This document shows, piece after piece, positions 34,040 through 43,539 of a DNA stretch of 64,000 bases. The translations under genes and the position numbers were made by a program. Origin of the DNA: Natrinema sp. CBA1119 (GTDB lineage Archaea > Halobacteriota > Halobacteria > Halobacteriales > Natrialbaceae); assembly GCF_002572525.1 (NCBI RefSeq), contig NZ_PDBS01000001.1, positions 2,356,001 through 2,420,000 on the forward strand, given 5' to 3'. Position 1 is the first letter of the stretch. Each line of letters opens with the position of its first letter. The notes under the pieces were generated by a model, which saw only the letters and a list, made by a program, of their open reading frames with translations, did no database searches and was not told the DNA's origin.

Positions 34040-36931
34040 TCAGTCCCAGAACGCCTGCGTCCGTGCGTATTCGCGCTCCTTCGAGAGAATGTCCCGATAG
34101 AACTCGGCCTCGTCCTCGCGGAGTTTGTTGATGATCTGGGCGGCGTTGTGCGGTCCGACGCCGCGTGCGGCCATCGCGATGACAGCTTGCTTGCCGTGGC
34201 TCTGGACGAGGCCTGCGGCCCGGAACGCGCGTTCGGTCATCTCTCGTTGCTCGTCGTCTTTTTCCTGCGACCGGACCGCTTGCACGACCTCGTCGGCCCA
34301 CGGGTTCAGGGAGGCGATCCGCGTCGACCCGCACTCGGGACACTCGGGCTGGTCGGGCACTCGCTTGACTTTCGTTTTCACCTTCCACTCGGTGCAGTGG
34401 GTACACAGCAGGATGACGCGATCGTCCTGAATTCGCTCCTTGACCGTCTTGATGACGCTCGCGTCGGCGTTTTCGGGTGCGAGGAGTTCCTTGCCGCCCG
34501 ACGAACGACCGCCCAGTCCGACCGGCGTGCGCCCGCGGTGGGTCACCAGTTCGAGGTCCCCCGACTGGACCCGCTCGAGCACCGAACTCGCGCGTTCGAT
34601 GTCGAGGTCCTCGTGGAACACCTCTCGAATCGCCTCCTCGTACATCGGCGTGTCCTCGAGCGCGGCGAGCAAGCGGTCGTTCGAGATGCGACCCGATCCC
34701 TGATTCTGCCAGCGCTTGAGCGCGCCGAACTTCGCGGAGACCTGCGCGAGCCGAAAGGCCAGCGCGTCGGAGCGCTTGAGCCCGAGTTCGACGATCGCCT
34801 CGACGTGGTCGGGATCGGTCTCCTCGAGCACCGCGAGCACGTCGCTCGTCGCGATCGAGTTCGGCACCTCGAGTTCGATCCGGTAGGGATCGGTCTCGAG
34901 GCCGACCGAGGACCCCGCGCGCTGTCCCAGCAGCGCAGAGAGAATCCGACCGAGCGTCTCGTTCGCCGTGTGGCCGAAGGGGGCGTTGAGTACGATCGTT
35001 CGACCCTGTCGCTCGAGGACCAGTCGATCCGCCGTCGGCATCGGCGCGTCGGCGTCGATCTGGGCCTCGAGTTGCGCGCAGGCCTCGGTCAGGGTGTACT
35101 CGTCGGCGGGATAGCGGTGAGCGAGTTCGCGGCCGACCGCGGCGGCGTCGGCACCGCTTTCGAGTTGTGGTTCCGCGACTGCGCGAATTTCGCCGACCTC
35201 GCCCGCGACCGCGGCGGGGACGGGGATTTCCTGGCCGATCCACGAGGGGACCTCACCGGCGGGGTCCTCGATCGGGCTGACCTTGACTCGAGCCTCCTCG
35301 TCGTCGATCTCGGCGATCCGCCACATCTCGCCGCGCTGGATGAACACCTCGCCGGGCTGAGCGAAGTTGACGACGAAGCGCTCGTCTAAGGTCCCGATCT
35401 GGCCCCCAGAGGCGATGTCGTGGACCTCGTAGGTTTCCTCGTCCGGGATCATCGAGAGATTGGCGTAAACGTACTGCCAGGTGCCGCCGGTGGTCTCGAT
35501 GCGATCCTCGGCCTCGTCGAACCAGAGAATTCGATTCCGGTGGAGTTCAGAAATGATCTCGCGGATCGTCTCCGCTGGGACGGTCCGGAAGGGATACGAC
35601 CGCGTGACCGTCTCGACGGCGTCGTCGACGTACGTGTCGCCGCGGCTCTGGACGATCGCCGGCAGCTGATTCGCGACCACGTCCAGGCTCCCCTCGTGGA
35701 TCGCCGCCGGCTCGACCTCGCCGTCGCGGGCCCGGCGAGCGATCGAAAGCGCTTCGAACGTGTCGTCGGGCCGCGTCGTGACGATCGTGCCGCTCGAGAC
35801 CTCGTCCTGTCGGTGACCCGCGCGACCGATTCGCTGGAGGAGGCGGGTGACCTGTCGGGGGCTCTTGTACTGGATCACGTGATCGACCTGCCCCACGTCG
35901 ATGCCGAGCTCCATCGAAGATGTACACAACAGCCCGTCGATCCCGCCGGCCTTGAACCGGTCCTCGACGTCGATCCGCGCCTCCTTCGAGAGCGAGCCGT
36001 GGTGGACGCCGATCGGCAGGTCGAGTTCCTTGAATCGCGAACCCAGCGCTTCGGCGGTCTGGCGAGTGTTGACGAAAATGAGCGTCGATTCGTGGTCCTC
36101 GACCAGGTCACGGATCAGCCGGACGTGACTGGCCGTGTCAGCCTCGGTCATGAGTTCGCCGGCCAGCCGTTCGTCCTCTTCGGTCACCGCGGGCTCGCGG
36201 ACCGTCACGTCGACGTTGCTCCCGACGTCGATCTCGCGAATCTCGCAGGGGCGACCGCCCGTGAGGAACTGGCCGACCTCGCCCGGATCGCCGACGGTCG
36301 CCGAGAGGCCGATCCGCTGGAACGGGCCAGCGAGGTCCCGGAGTCGCTCGAGGCCGATCGCTAACTGCGCGCCCCGCTTCGAGGCGGCGAGTTCGTGCAC
36401 TTCGTCGATCACGACGTGAGAGACGTCCGCGAGCGCCTCCCGCAGCCGCTTGCCGGTGAGCATCGCTTGCACGGTTTCGGGCGTCGTGATCAGCACGTCC
36501 GGGGGCTCCTCGGCCTGTTTCCCCCGCTGGTACTGGGTCGTGTCGCCGTGGCGAACGTCGACCTCGAGACCGAGGTAGTCGCCCCACCACTCGAGTCGCT
36601 CGCGCATGTCGCGGTTGAGCGCCCGTAGCGGGGTAATATAGAGTACGCCGAACCCCTCCGATGGACCGCCGTCGGCGGGACTCTCCGACGAGGATCGCCT
36701 CGGTGTGCTCGGCTCACCGTCGTCCGCAACCAGATGGTCGAAGACGGGCAACATCGCCGTCTCGGTCTTGCCGCTTCCGGTGGGCGCGATCACGAGCGTG
36801 TTCTCGCCGGCCGACAGCGGCGGAATCGCCAGTCGCTGTGGCGCCGTCGGCTGCGAGAAACCGCGTTCGGAGAGCGCTCCCCGAACCGTCGCCCCGAGGT
36901 GCGTAAACGCCGCGACGTCCCCGTCAGTCAT
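34040..36931 (-). CDS. lhr: Lhr-type superfamily 2 DEAD/DEAH helicase
   Basis: A 963-residue helicase. Walker A APTGSGKTE near residue 53, Walker B VIDEVHELA near residue 180, motif III LSATVGDPG, and C-terminal helicase motifs VEDHESTLIFVNTRQTAEALG and QRIGRAGHR are visible. A C-terminal winged-helix/Lhr core follows, then a four-Cys zinc ribbon (CTHC and CPEC near residue 820). Lhr proteins unwind DNA-RNA and forked DNA. Zinc-bearing forms of this length are the archaeal type. Confidence 0.93.
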   Translation of the reverse strand: MTDGDVAAFTHLGATVRGALSERGFSQPTAPQRLAIPPLSAGENTLVIAPTGSGKTETAMLPVFDHLVADDGEPSTPRRSSSESPADGGPSEGFGVLYITPLRALNRDMRERLEWWGDYLGLEVDVRHGDTTQYQRGKQAEEPPDVLITTPETVQAMLTGKRLREALADVSHVVIDEVHELAASKRGAQLAIGLERLRDLAGPFQRIGLSATVGDPGEVGQFLTGGRPCEIREIDVGSNVDVTVREPAVTEEDERLAGELMTEADTASHVRLIRDLVEDHESTLIFVNTRQTAEALGSRFKELDLPIGVHHGSLSKEARIDVEDRFKAGGIDGLLCTSSMELGIDVGQVDHVIQYKSPRQVTRLLQRIGRAGHRQDEVSSGTIVTTRPDDTFEALSIARRARDGEVEPAAIHEGSLDVVANQLPAIVQSRGDTYVDDAVETVTRSYPFRTVPAETIREIISELHRNRILWFDEAEDRIETTGGTWQYVYANLSMIPDEETYEVHDIASGGQIGTLDERFVVNFAQPGEVFIQRGEMWRIAEIDDEEARVKVSPIEDPAGEVPSWIGQEIPVPAAVAGEVGEIRAVAEPQLESGADAAAVGRELAHRYPADEYTLTEACAQLEAQIDADAPMPTADRLVLERQGRTIVLNAPFGHTANETLGRILSALLGQRAGSSVGLETDPYRIELEVPNSIATSDVLAVLEETDPDHVEAIVELGLKRSDALAFRLAQVSAKFGALKRWQNQGSGRISNDRLLAALEDTPMYEEAIREVFHEDLDIERASSVLERVQSGDLELVTHRGRTPVGLGGRSSGGKELLAPENADASVIKTVKERIQDDRVILLCTHCTEWKVKTKVKRVPDQPECPECGSTRIASLNPWADEVVQAVRSQEKDDEQREMTERAFRAAGLVQSHGKQAVIAMAARGVGPHNAAQIINKLREDEAEFYRDILSKEREYARTQAFWD

Positions 36932-37007
36932 CGAAACGCGCTAGGGACGAACGGCGGATAAGGACCACGTTTCCGGCCAGTTACCCGCGACCGATGTCGT
37001 GGATTTC

Positions 37008-37070
37008 TCCTCGCTCTCGTCACGCTCTCGTTCCGATTTCCTCTCGCTCTCGTCACGCTCTCGTCTCGTT
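37008..37070. repeat. short tandem repeat
   Basis: Two near-identical units of about 31 nt beginning GATTTC.TC and centred on CTCTCGTCACGCTCTCGT, one from about 37002 and one from about 37036, lie just upstream of the lhr gene. They are not coding. Confidence 0.5.
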
Positions 37071-37092
37071 GTCGCCTTCACCGCCTGACGAC

Positions 37093-37620
37093 TCACTCCT
37101 CGAGTCCCGCATCCTGATCGCTATCGGACTCCGCGCCGACCGCGTCGTCATCGTCCTCGTCCGTTCCCCCTTCGTCGAGTTCGTCAGTATCGTCCTCGTT
37201 CAGCCCCGTCACGTCGGACTCGTCGCTGCTCTCGATCGTGTCGGTGGACGACTCGAGATTGGGCTCGGCCTCGGACGCTTCGCTCCTGGGCCCGTCGATT
37301 GAGATCTCTGTGATATCGTCGGGAACGGTCTGACCGGTTCGGTTCCGTATCGTCTCGATCCGGTCGTCGGGGACGGCGTCGACGGCCCGGCTCTGGACCT
37401 CGTCCGGAACGGTCTCCGCGGCTCGCTCTTGGATTTCATCGACTGCGGGGATCGACTCCCTCGAGTCCAGAAGCCGCGACACGGCGTACGCGAACGCGAT
37501 GATCCCGACGGCGGTGAGAAGGTGTTTGACGAGGCCGCCCGTCGAGGAAGCGTCAGCCGTCGATTCCGATCCGGACGCCACCGAGGGCGATTGTTCTTGA
37601 CCAGGTGTTCGTAGTCGCAT
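37093..37620 (-). CDS. acidic membrane-anchored hypothetical protein
   Basis: A 175-residue protein. Residues about 27-46 form one hydrophobic helix (GLVKHLLTAVGIIAFAYAV), and the C-terminal half is a run of Asp, Glu and Ser with repeats of the type AVDAVPDDRIETIRNRTGQTVPDDI. It resembles uncharacterised haloarchaeal single-helix proteins. The ATG at 37620 is preferred over 37674. Confidence 0.65.
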   Translation of the reverse strand: MRLRTPGQEQSPSVASGSESTADASSTGGLVKHLLTAVGIIAFAYAVSRLLDSRESIPAVDEIQERAAETVPDEVQSRAVDAVPDDRIETIRNRTGQTVPDDITEISIDGPRSEASEAEPNLESSTDTIESSDESDVTGLNEDDTDELDEGGTDEDDDDAVGAESDSDQDAGLEE

Positions 37621-37726
37621 CACGAGATGTACGGGACCTGCTGGCAAGTGGGTTCGGCGTGCGAAAGCCGGCACCGCCGACGGGGCTCGATCGGCATCGC
37701 TGGCTCGGGTTCAGGCCTCGAGGTTC

Positions 37727-38959
37727 TCAGGCCTGGAGATGTTCGATTCGGGCGTAACGGCCGGCGCGCCAGCCGGCGACGATCGCGACGATCGTTCCGG
37801 CACCGAGCGCGAGCGCGAACCCGCCGGCGTAGATCTCGGGCGGCGTCCGGAGGAGTCGCTCGAAACCGAGTACCGACGCCGAGAATCGGTTCAACCCGAT
37901 CACGGCCAGCGGCGTCACCGCGACGGCGAGCAGGCCGCCGAGCAGGCCGATGACGAGTCCCTGCGTGCCGATCGTGCCGGCGAGCAGCCGGCGAGAGAGG
38001 CCGATCGCGCGAAGCGCCGCCAGTTCCTCGCGCTGCTGGTGGGCCACGAGCGCGAACAGGTTGGCCGTCAGGACGATCCCGCCGAGGACGGCGAGCCCGA
38101 CCAGCGTCGCGCCGCTCGCGAGCACCATCGTGCGCTCCTCGAGCATCGACTGTACCTGATTGTCGCTGGTCCGAACGTCGTACTCGGGATACGCCTCGCC
38201 GAGGTCGGCCGCGACGGCGTCGCGGTCGGCGTCGTCCACCACGTCGGCGGTGAGGTACGTCGCCCGATCGGTCCCCGACGTGCCGGCGATGGCCTGCAGG
38301 TCGCCCAGCGGGACCGTCACTGCCGGCGAGCCGAGGTACTGCGAGTAGTAGCCCGAGATCCCGATAACGGTGAGCTCGTTCGTCTCCGCCGTGTGTCGGC
38401 TGGTCCCGACGTAGATCGTGTCGCCGACCGAGACGCCCAGTTCATCGGCGACCCGTGGATCGAGGATGATCTCGTCGCGTTGGGGCTCGTCGGGCGGGGG
38501 GCTGGCGGCGGTCTCCTCGTCGACCTCGAACCCCTGGCCCGCCTCGAAGTCGAAGCCGTCGTGGGTCTCCTGGACGCCGACCGCGGGTCTGCGCTGGAGG
38601 TCTGACGGGTCCGTTCCGAGGTAGACGTCGTACATCGCGATCGGAGAGGCCGAGGCGATATCGTCCCGCGCGGTGAGCTGAGCCGCCGTGCCGTGAGCGC
38701 CGGAGATCGGGTTCTCCGTCCCGCTGGCCGCCGGATCGACCGGAGAGCGAGAGATCCAGATGTCCCGATCGGCGCTGTCCAGTCCCTGCTCTCCCTTCTC
38801 GACGACGCCCACGCCGAGGCTCGCGAGGACGGTCACCGAGAGGACGGCCAGGGTGACCGCGAGCACGGTGAGGACGGTCCGACCGGGCGAGCGCCGAAGT
38901 TGGGCGAGCGCGAGTCCGATGACGGCTCGCGTTCGAACGATTGCACCGCCGACGCTCAT
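37727..38959 (-). CDS. ABC transporter permease (FtsX/MacB-like)
   Basis: A 410-residue permease with a leading helix (VIGLALAQLRRSPGRTVLTVLAVTLAVLSVTVLASL), a large extracytoplasmic MacB_PCD-like region about residues 45-285 and three C-terminal FtsX helices (ATLVGLAVLGGIVLTANLFALV and onward). It is the third gene of an operon with an ATPase and another permease, with a 4-nt overlap upstream. The two permeases would form a heterodimer as in LolCDE. As archaea have no outer membrane, the cargo is probably a lipoprotein, peptide or lipid. Confidence 0.88.
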   Translation of the reverse strand: MSVGGAIVRTRAVIGLALAQLRRSPGRTVLTVLAVTLAVLSVTVLASLGVGVVEKGEQGLDSADRDIWISRSPVDPAASGTENPISGAHGTAAQLTARDDIASASPIAMYDVYLGTDPSDLQRRPAVGVQETHDGFDFEAGQGFEVDEETAASPPPDEPQRDEIILDPRVADELGVSVGDTIYVGTSRHTAETNELTVIGISGYYSQYLGSPAVTVPLGDLQAIAGTSGTDRATYLTADVVDDADRDAVAADLGEAYPEYDVRTSDNQVQSMLEERTMVLASGATLVGLAVLGGIVLTANLFALVAHQQREELAALRAIGLSRRLLAGTIGTQGLVIGLLGGLLAVAVTPLAVIGLNRFSASVLGFERLLRTPPEIYAGGFALALGAGTIVAIVAGWRAGRYARIEHLQA

Positions 38960-40245
38960 CGACCCACCTCCGAGAGGACGGACGTTCGCGCGGCCACCGC
39001 GAGCGGGTAGGGAACGGCGACCAGTCCCGAGAGGAGGGCGACGGCGATCGCGTACGGGACGAACAACGGATGAAACTGGGCGACTGCCCCCGGCGCGATG
39101 GTCGCGCTGGCGATCGCGTTGACGCCCATGATCCCCCCCGCGCCGAGGGCGATTCCCGCGAGCGAGCCGACGAACGTGGTGATCCCCGTCGAGATCGCGA
39201 CGACGGCAAGTCGGCCGCGGGTGGGGACGCCAATCGACTCGAGGACGGCCAGCGTCCGTCGGTCCTCGTCGACGGTCATGCCCATGGTCGTCGCGACGAA
39301 CGAGGCACAGATCGTCACGCCGACGATCAGCGCGATCACGCTGGTCGCGAACGCCAGCCCGTCCTCGAACAGCGCGGTGGGGTCGGCGGTCCCGGCGACC
39401 TCGACCGATGCGTCGGGATACGCGCCGGTGGCGGCCGACTGCGCGGCGTCGGTCTCGCCCCAGACTAACACCCGATCGGCGAGTTGGCCGTCCGCGGCCC
39501 CGGAAAGCGACTGGAGTTCGCTCGCGTGCGCGAGCGCGACCGGAGCGCCACCCTCACCGCCCTCGCCGCCACCGCCGTCCCCCACGGCCGCTACCGTCAC
39601 CGTTACCGCCGTCTCGTTCGACCGCATCGGCCCCCTCGAGACGGCCAGTTCGTCGCCGTCGGACGCGCCGAGTCGGTCGGCCGCGGTGCGAGAGAGCACG
39701 ATCTCGCCGTTGCGCGGGCCGTCGTAGGATCCGTTCGCGTAGTGGGAATCGCCGGACTCGAGGCGGTCCGTCAGCAGTCCCGCGACGGTCCGCGATTCGC
39801 CGTCGGGAACGACGCCGACGAGACGGACGGTCCGCGGGTCTCCGTCGGTCGACTCGAGTCGGGCCGTCTCGACGAGCACCGGCGACGCGTGCTCGACGCC
39901 GTCGTGCGAGCGGATCGTGTCGGCCCGTTCGTTCGTCGCTCCGAGTCGGGGGCCTTCGACCCCGTCGACGGACGAGAGCGTGCTCCCCTCGGTCGGCGTA
40001 ATACGGACGTCCGCGTCGTCCCTGCTCGTCGCGCCGCCGTCGGCCAGCGCCAGCGCGATGCCCGTCACGACGAGCAGGAACGCGATCGTCAGTGCGACGG
40101 CACCGACGGTCGACGCGATCCGGCCCGCCGTCGTTCCCGTCGCCCGCTGGCGCCACCTCGTGAGCGTCAGTCCGACGAGGCCCGACCACCGCGTTCGTCG
40201 CCGCGTCTCGACGCCCTCGGGTAACTCGTCGGTCTCATCGGACAT
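38956..40245 (-). CDS. ABC transporter permease (FtsX/MacB-like)
   Basis: A 429-residue permease with the same layout as its downstream neighbour: an N-terminal cytoplasmic tail and helix, a large external domain about residues 75-285 (with a Gly-rich loop GDGGGGEGGEGG), then three C-terminal helices with a DEDRRTLAVLESIG coupling segment. It overlaps the ATPase gene by 11 nt and the next permease by 4 nt. Confidence 0.88.
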   Translation of the reverse strand: MSDETDELPEGVETRRRTRWSGLVGLTLTRWRQRATGTTAGRIASTVGAVALTIAFLLVVTGIALALADGGATSRDDADVRITPTEGSTLSSVDGVEGPRLGATNERADTIRSHDGVEHASPVLVETARLESTDGDPRTVRLVGVVPDGESRTVAGLLTDRLESGDSHYANGSYDGPRNGEIVLSRTAADRLGASDGDELAVSRGPMRSNETAVTVTVAAVGDGGGGEGGEGGAPVALAHASELQSLSGAADGQLADRVLVWGETDAAQSAATGAYPDASVEVAGTADPTALFEDGLAFATSVIALIVGVTICASFVATTMGMTVDEDRRTLAVLESIGVPTRGRLAVVAISTGITTFVGSLAGIALGAGGIMGVNAIASATIAPGAVAQFHPLFVPYAIAVALLSGLVAVPYPLAVAARTSVLSEVGR

Positions 40246-40996
40246 CGTCCACCCGCCCGTCGCGAAGCGTGATGACGCGGTCCGCGACGGACAGCGTGGC
40301 CGCGTCGTGCGAGGCCACCAGCACCGCCCGGTCGCGCCCGATATCGGTCAGGAGCTCGAGGACGTCCCCGCCGGTCGCCGTGTCGAGTTCGCCCGTCGGC
40401 TCGTCGGCGACGATCACGTCCGGGTCCGTCGAGAGCGCCCGCGCTATCGCGACCCGCTGTCGCTCGCCGCCGCTGAGTTCGCCGGGCAGGTGCGTGGTGC
40501 GGTCGCCCAGGCCGACCGCCTCGAGCAGGTCAGTCGCGCGCTCCCGCCGATCGGACCGAGGAACGCCCGCCTGCACGAGCGGCAACGCGACGTTCGCGCG
40601 GGCGGACAGCGACGGCAGGAGGTGGAACCGCTGGAACACGATCCCGATGTGGTGTCGCCGCATCCGGGTTCGCTCCCCGTCGGACAGCGCCGCGAGGTCG
40701 GTGTCGCGCAGTTCCACGCTGCCCTCCGTCGGCACCAGTAGCCCCGCGACCGCGTGCAGGATCGTCGACTTCCCGCTGCCGCTGGGTCCCTCGAGCCCGA
40801 CGATGGTCCCCGTCGGGACGTCGAAGGAGACGTCGCGGAGCGCGGTCACCGTGCGCTCGTCACCCGATCGGAACCGGCCCCCGCTCGAGCCGTAGCGGTG
40901 GGTGACTCCCTCGAGGCGAACGGCCGTCGTCGATTCGCGCTCGTCCGTTCGGTCCCTCGCCGGCGATCGCGAATCCTGAACTGATCGGTTGAACAT
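40235..40996 (-). CDS. ABC transporter ATPase (LolD/MacB-type)
   Basis: A 253-residue ATPase. Walker A GPSGSGKST near residue 72, a Q-loop FQRFHLLPSL, the signature LSGGERQRVAIARAL, Walker B VIVADEPTGELD and an H-loop SHD are complete. The family has the MacB/LolD motif ADEPTGELD. It starts the operon ahead of two FtsX-like permeases. The start at 40996 (MFNRSVQDS) is chosen; an ATG 96 nt upstream would give a non-conserved leader, and residues 1-25 remain extra to the usual family start. Confidence 0.92.
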   Translation of the reverse strand: MFNRSVQDSRSPARDRTDERESTTAVRLEGVTHRYGSSGGRFRSGDERTVTALRDVSFDVPTGTIVGLEGPSGSGKSTILHAVAGLLVPTEGSVELRDTDLAALSDGERTRMRRHHIGIVFQRFHLLPSLSARANVALPLVQAGVPRSDRRERATDLLEAVGLGDRTTHLPGELSGGERQRVAIARALSTDPDVIVADEPTGELDTATGGDVLELLTDIGRDRAVLVASHDAATLSVADRVITLRDGRVDDVR

Positions 40997-41323
40997 CCTC
41001 ACAGGGGTCTCACTGCCAGCGGACGGCGCACCGACACATTGTTTCGACCCGGTTACCCCTGAAAGACCTCCGTTAACCCCGTTCCCGGTCACGGCAACGG
41101 TCGGGTAGCCACTCCGAGATGCGAGCGTCAGCGCCGCTCCATCGCGTTGTGTGACGGTCGTCTCCTCGAGAACGTTCCGCCGCAGTAGGGATGCACTGTC
41201 CGCCGGACCGGCGCTGAAACGAGGGCGTACAGGTTGGTGTCCGTGGTAGTCAGCTTCCGAGATGGGTTCGACCGCCCGGACGGCGGGCGGAGTTCGAATG
41301 CGCCGGCCGACGGCAGTCGATCG
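40997..41323. other. 327-bp intergenic region, nothing recognised
   Basis: Between the divergent ABC operon start and the end of the wHTH gene I see no gene, repeat or structured RNA. GGTTACC and GTTAACC sequences at about 41050-41080 may belong to the ABC operon's promoter, but no TATA element is convincing. Confidence 0.4.
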
Positions 41324-41830
41324 TCACGTCAGCCGCTCGCCGTCGTCGTCGAGGAGGATCCCGCAGTCGTCACAGCACCACCAGCCGACCAGCGGATCGC
41401 GTTCGGGCACCGTCGCGCCGCAGTCGGGACACCGTTTCGCCTTCTCGTCTCGAGTCTCGAGTGTCCGTCTTCGGAGTCCGCTCGAGGTGGCTCCGGCCCC
41501 GGCGTCGCGATCGGTCGCACCGATCCCGCAGGTGACCGCGAAGCGCTCGGCGCGCTGGATGAGAAGGGCGCGCCCCTCGTCGGTCAGGGCATAGGTCGGC
41601 CGGTCGTCGGCTCCCGCGCGTTTCGCGAGGAGGCCGCGACCGACGAGGGTCCGCAGGTTCGGCTCGAGTCGGGTTCGGGTGACGCTTGGATACCGGCGCT
41701 CGAGGGCGTGGATAATTCCGCGCTCGTCGCAGGGCCGTCCGGTCCGCTCGCGGCGGGCGATGGCCTCGAGACAGTCGCGCTGGAAGGCGGTGAGTTCGAT
41801 CCACGTCGGTGGTCGCGAGTCAGGGAGCAA
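41324..41830 (-). CDS. winged-helix regulator with C-terminal zinc ribbon
   Basis: A 168-residue protein. Residues 8-100 are a PadR-like winged helix (LTAFQRDCLEAIARRE, HALERRYPSVTRTRLEPNLRTLVGRGLLAKRA, YALTDEGRALL). The C-terminus has CPDCGATVPERDPLVGWWCCDDCG, a zinc ribbon of two CxxC pairs. The combination is common in haloarchaeal DNA-binding proteins. It is convergent with nothing obvious; the target is unknown. Confidence 0.82.
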   Translation of the reverse strand: MLPDSRPPTWIELTAFQRDCLEAIARRERTGRPCDERGIIHALERRYPSVTRTRLEPNLRTLVGRGLLAKRAGADDRPTYALTDEGRALLIQRAERFAVTCGIGATDRDAGAGATSSGLRRRTLETRDEKAKRCPDCGATVPERDPLVGWWCCDDCGILLDDDGERLT

Positions 41831-42166
41831 TTGGGATCACCTCCCGCGCTGTCGAGGGGGTGTTAGTGGGGGTTGGGGCTCGAGTGTTACAGCGACGGCG
41901 AACCCCAAATCTTTGTGCTGGCGATACCTCCTGCCGTGTGTGGGATTTTTGTCCCACGGAACGCTCGAGATTCATTGTGGATCACGGAGCTTCGGCCGGA
42001 CGGCGGTGCAACGCCGTTCGGTCTCACTAACTGACGAGAGTCATCCTCGCCAAGTCGGTCGCTCCACACTGGCCACTAATGCCCTGATATTGCATAAATG
42101 TATTCTCGTGTCTAAAAGGCACTATACGGGGCAAATAGGGGAGCAAACGGTGTAAGGGAGACAGGA
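41831..42166. other. 336-bp intergenic region with a short hairpin
   Basis: No gene is seen. A GTGGGA...TCCCAC hairpin with a T-rich loop sits at about 41938-41957, and GC content falls towards 42100. The last part (around 42120-42160) may be the promoter of the wHTH gene at 42167. Confidence 0.4.
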
Positions 42167-42484
42167 ATGCGAAAATCTGGGTCATGGATGACGATCTGGG
42201 ACGACCGTATACTCGAGTACATTCGAAACGAGGACTCCGGTTCGCCGAAGAAACTCGAGGAGAGCGGCTACGTGCGGGTTTCGAAATCCCACATCTCTCG
42301 GCGTCTTCGGACGCTCGCAGAGCACGATTTGCTTACCCATCTCGGAAATGGCGTCTATGTAATTACGGAGCGCGGCGAAGCGTATCTCGACGGCGAGTTT
42401 GATACAAGTGAGGATGCAACGGAATCCTTGGTCGATGAGACAACCGAGAACGAAGAATCAAAATTCGACTCTGAGGGGAACTAA
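42167..42484 (+). CDS. winged-helix protein resembling the PhiH1 repressor type
   Basis: A 105-residue wHTH protein. WMTIWDDRILEYIRNEDSGSPKKLEESGYVRVSKSHISRRLRTLAEHDLLTHLGNGVYVITERGEAYLDGE gives helix-turn-helix and wing, followed by an acidic Thr/Glu tail. The opening segment WDDRILEYI with GSP spacing is shared with the haloarchaeal phage PhiH repressor group. A Shine-Dalgarno-like GGGAGA precedes the ATG, although an internal ATG at 42188 (MTIWDDRIL) is also possible. It borders a low-GC stretch that leads to tRNA-Tyr, which suits a mobile-element origin. Confidence 0.78.
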   Translation: MRKSGSWMTIWDDRILEYIRNEDSGSPKKLEESGYVRVSKSHISRRLRTLAEHDLLTHLGNGVYVITERGEAYLDGEFDTSEDATESLVDETTENEESKFDSEGN

Positions 42485-42757
42485 TGCCAGTCACGTCCAC
42501 AGGCGCCTGAACGAGGAATTATTGTCGTAGCTATCCGTAGTTGACTAATCTCGTCTGTCGTGACCTTCTACTTGTTCAGGTTTGCAGTTTCCAATTGGTT
42601 GCGTCTTGGACAATACTAGCTGAAAATATAGTATTTCCGATGCTATTCGACGAGTGGTTAATGAACATCTTGTCTGACTCCTACATATTTTGGGTATGTT
42701 AAAATTGTCACTTAGAACCTCAGAACTATTTTTATTATTGACTACATCATCTCTTCT

Positions 42758-43015
42758 ATGAACAGGCGCGGACTCGACGAATGGGCTATCGTTCTCGCTA
42801 TAAGCGGAACCGTTGCGTTCACCGGCTTGTTAATTCTATCTGCAACTATCAATCCGACTACTGCTATTAGTCAAGGAGAACCCCTCTACCGTCTACAATC
42901 ATCTCTTCTAAGGAGAATCGATGTTACATATCCATTGCTAGCAAAAGGGGGAATTGTGATGGTTTTAGTTATTCTTGGAACGCTCGTTGCAAGAATTGGT
43001 TCTCAGGGACGGTGA
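42758..43015 (+). CDS. small low-GC membrane protein
   Basis: An 85-residue protein with two hydrophobic segments, about residues 10-29 (AIVLAISGTVAFTGLLILSA) and 62-80 (LLAKGGIVMVLVILGTLV), with a polar loop between. Codon use is AT-rich, unlike the surrounding genome. A TATA-like CTATTTTTATT at 42726-42736 is about 27 nt before the ATG, so the gene could be expressed without a leader. I do not recognise a family. Confidence 0.62.
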   Translation: MNRRGLDEWAIVLAISGTVAFTGLLILSATINPTTAISQGEPLYRLQSSLLRRIDVTYPLLAKGGIVMVLVILGTLVARIGSQGR

Positions 43016-43120
43016 TGAATACTTGTCTACGTAGACAGAAGTCTAAGTTCCATTATAGCTCTACTCTCACTTATATACGTTGTTGGAGTTGGCGATATCC
43101 AAAAGCGAATTGACCGGCGG

Positions 43121-43334
43121 CTACGACAGCCACTCGAGCACACTGCCGAACCATCGACTCGCCCGCGACGTCACTGGGATCGATCGGTGGGCCGACTCGA
43201 GTTCGGATCGAACGCGGCGTCCGACGGCGTTCACGACGAGCAGGCGGACCACCGCTGTAGCGAGGAGCAGCGACTCGAGACGTTACAATCTCCCCGGCCG
43301 GTCTTGGCAGTGCTCTGGAAACCGCACGGGTCAC
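43121..43334 (-). pseudogene. possible frameshifted membrane-protein fragment
   Basis: A GTG at 43334 opens VTRAVSRALPRPAGEIV in one frame. About 50 nt in, a frame change leads to LESLLLATAVVRLLVVNAVGRRVRSELESAHRSIPVTSRASRW, with a transmembrane-like segment, a strongly GC-rich third codon position and a clean stop at 43121. The second frame has a stop (TAA at 43283-43285) just before it, so no single intact frame exists. It looks like a decayed coding fragment. The call is tentative. Confidence 0.35.
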
Positions 43335-43505
43335 GCCACTGAGTGGGAAACGAAATACTCGGAATCTCTGTGTAAACGACGGAAGCGACGGTCGATCCGC
43401 CTCTCACTTAGTGCCTGTAAGACGCGTTCGCTGCGCGCGAGTCATACGACTGTACACCGGAAGCGCCATCAGTACAAGCGGCTCTCTCGGATACTATCGG
43501 TCGAA

Positions 43506-43515
43506 AAATATATTA
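43506..43515 (+). promoter_or_regulatory. TATA-like box of the 43540 gene
   Basis: AAATATATTA at 43506-43515 lies about 27 nt before the ATG at 43540, consistent with a leaderless transcript. Confidence 0.55.
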
Positions 43516-43539
43516 TCACGAGACAGTCATCTCTAGCAG

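Larger units (their letters stand above)
43016..43539. other. 524-bp region with only a gene fragment
   Basis: No intact gene is recognised. On the minus strand (43121-43334) there is a possible frameshifted fragment, described separately. The flanking parts show no coding bias; the segment 43340-43500 is low in information and I assign nothing to it. Confidence 0.45.

Noticed and set aside
36932-37092. Possible CRISPR-like repeat before lhr
   Set aside because: Only two tandem copies without spacers; it is a simple tandem repeat.
41831-42166. Hairpin with T-rich loop as a riboswitch
   Set aside because: Too small for any known aptamer; a simple terminator-like stem is the best that can be said.
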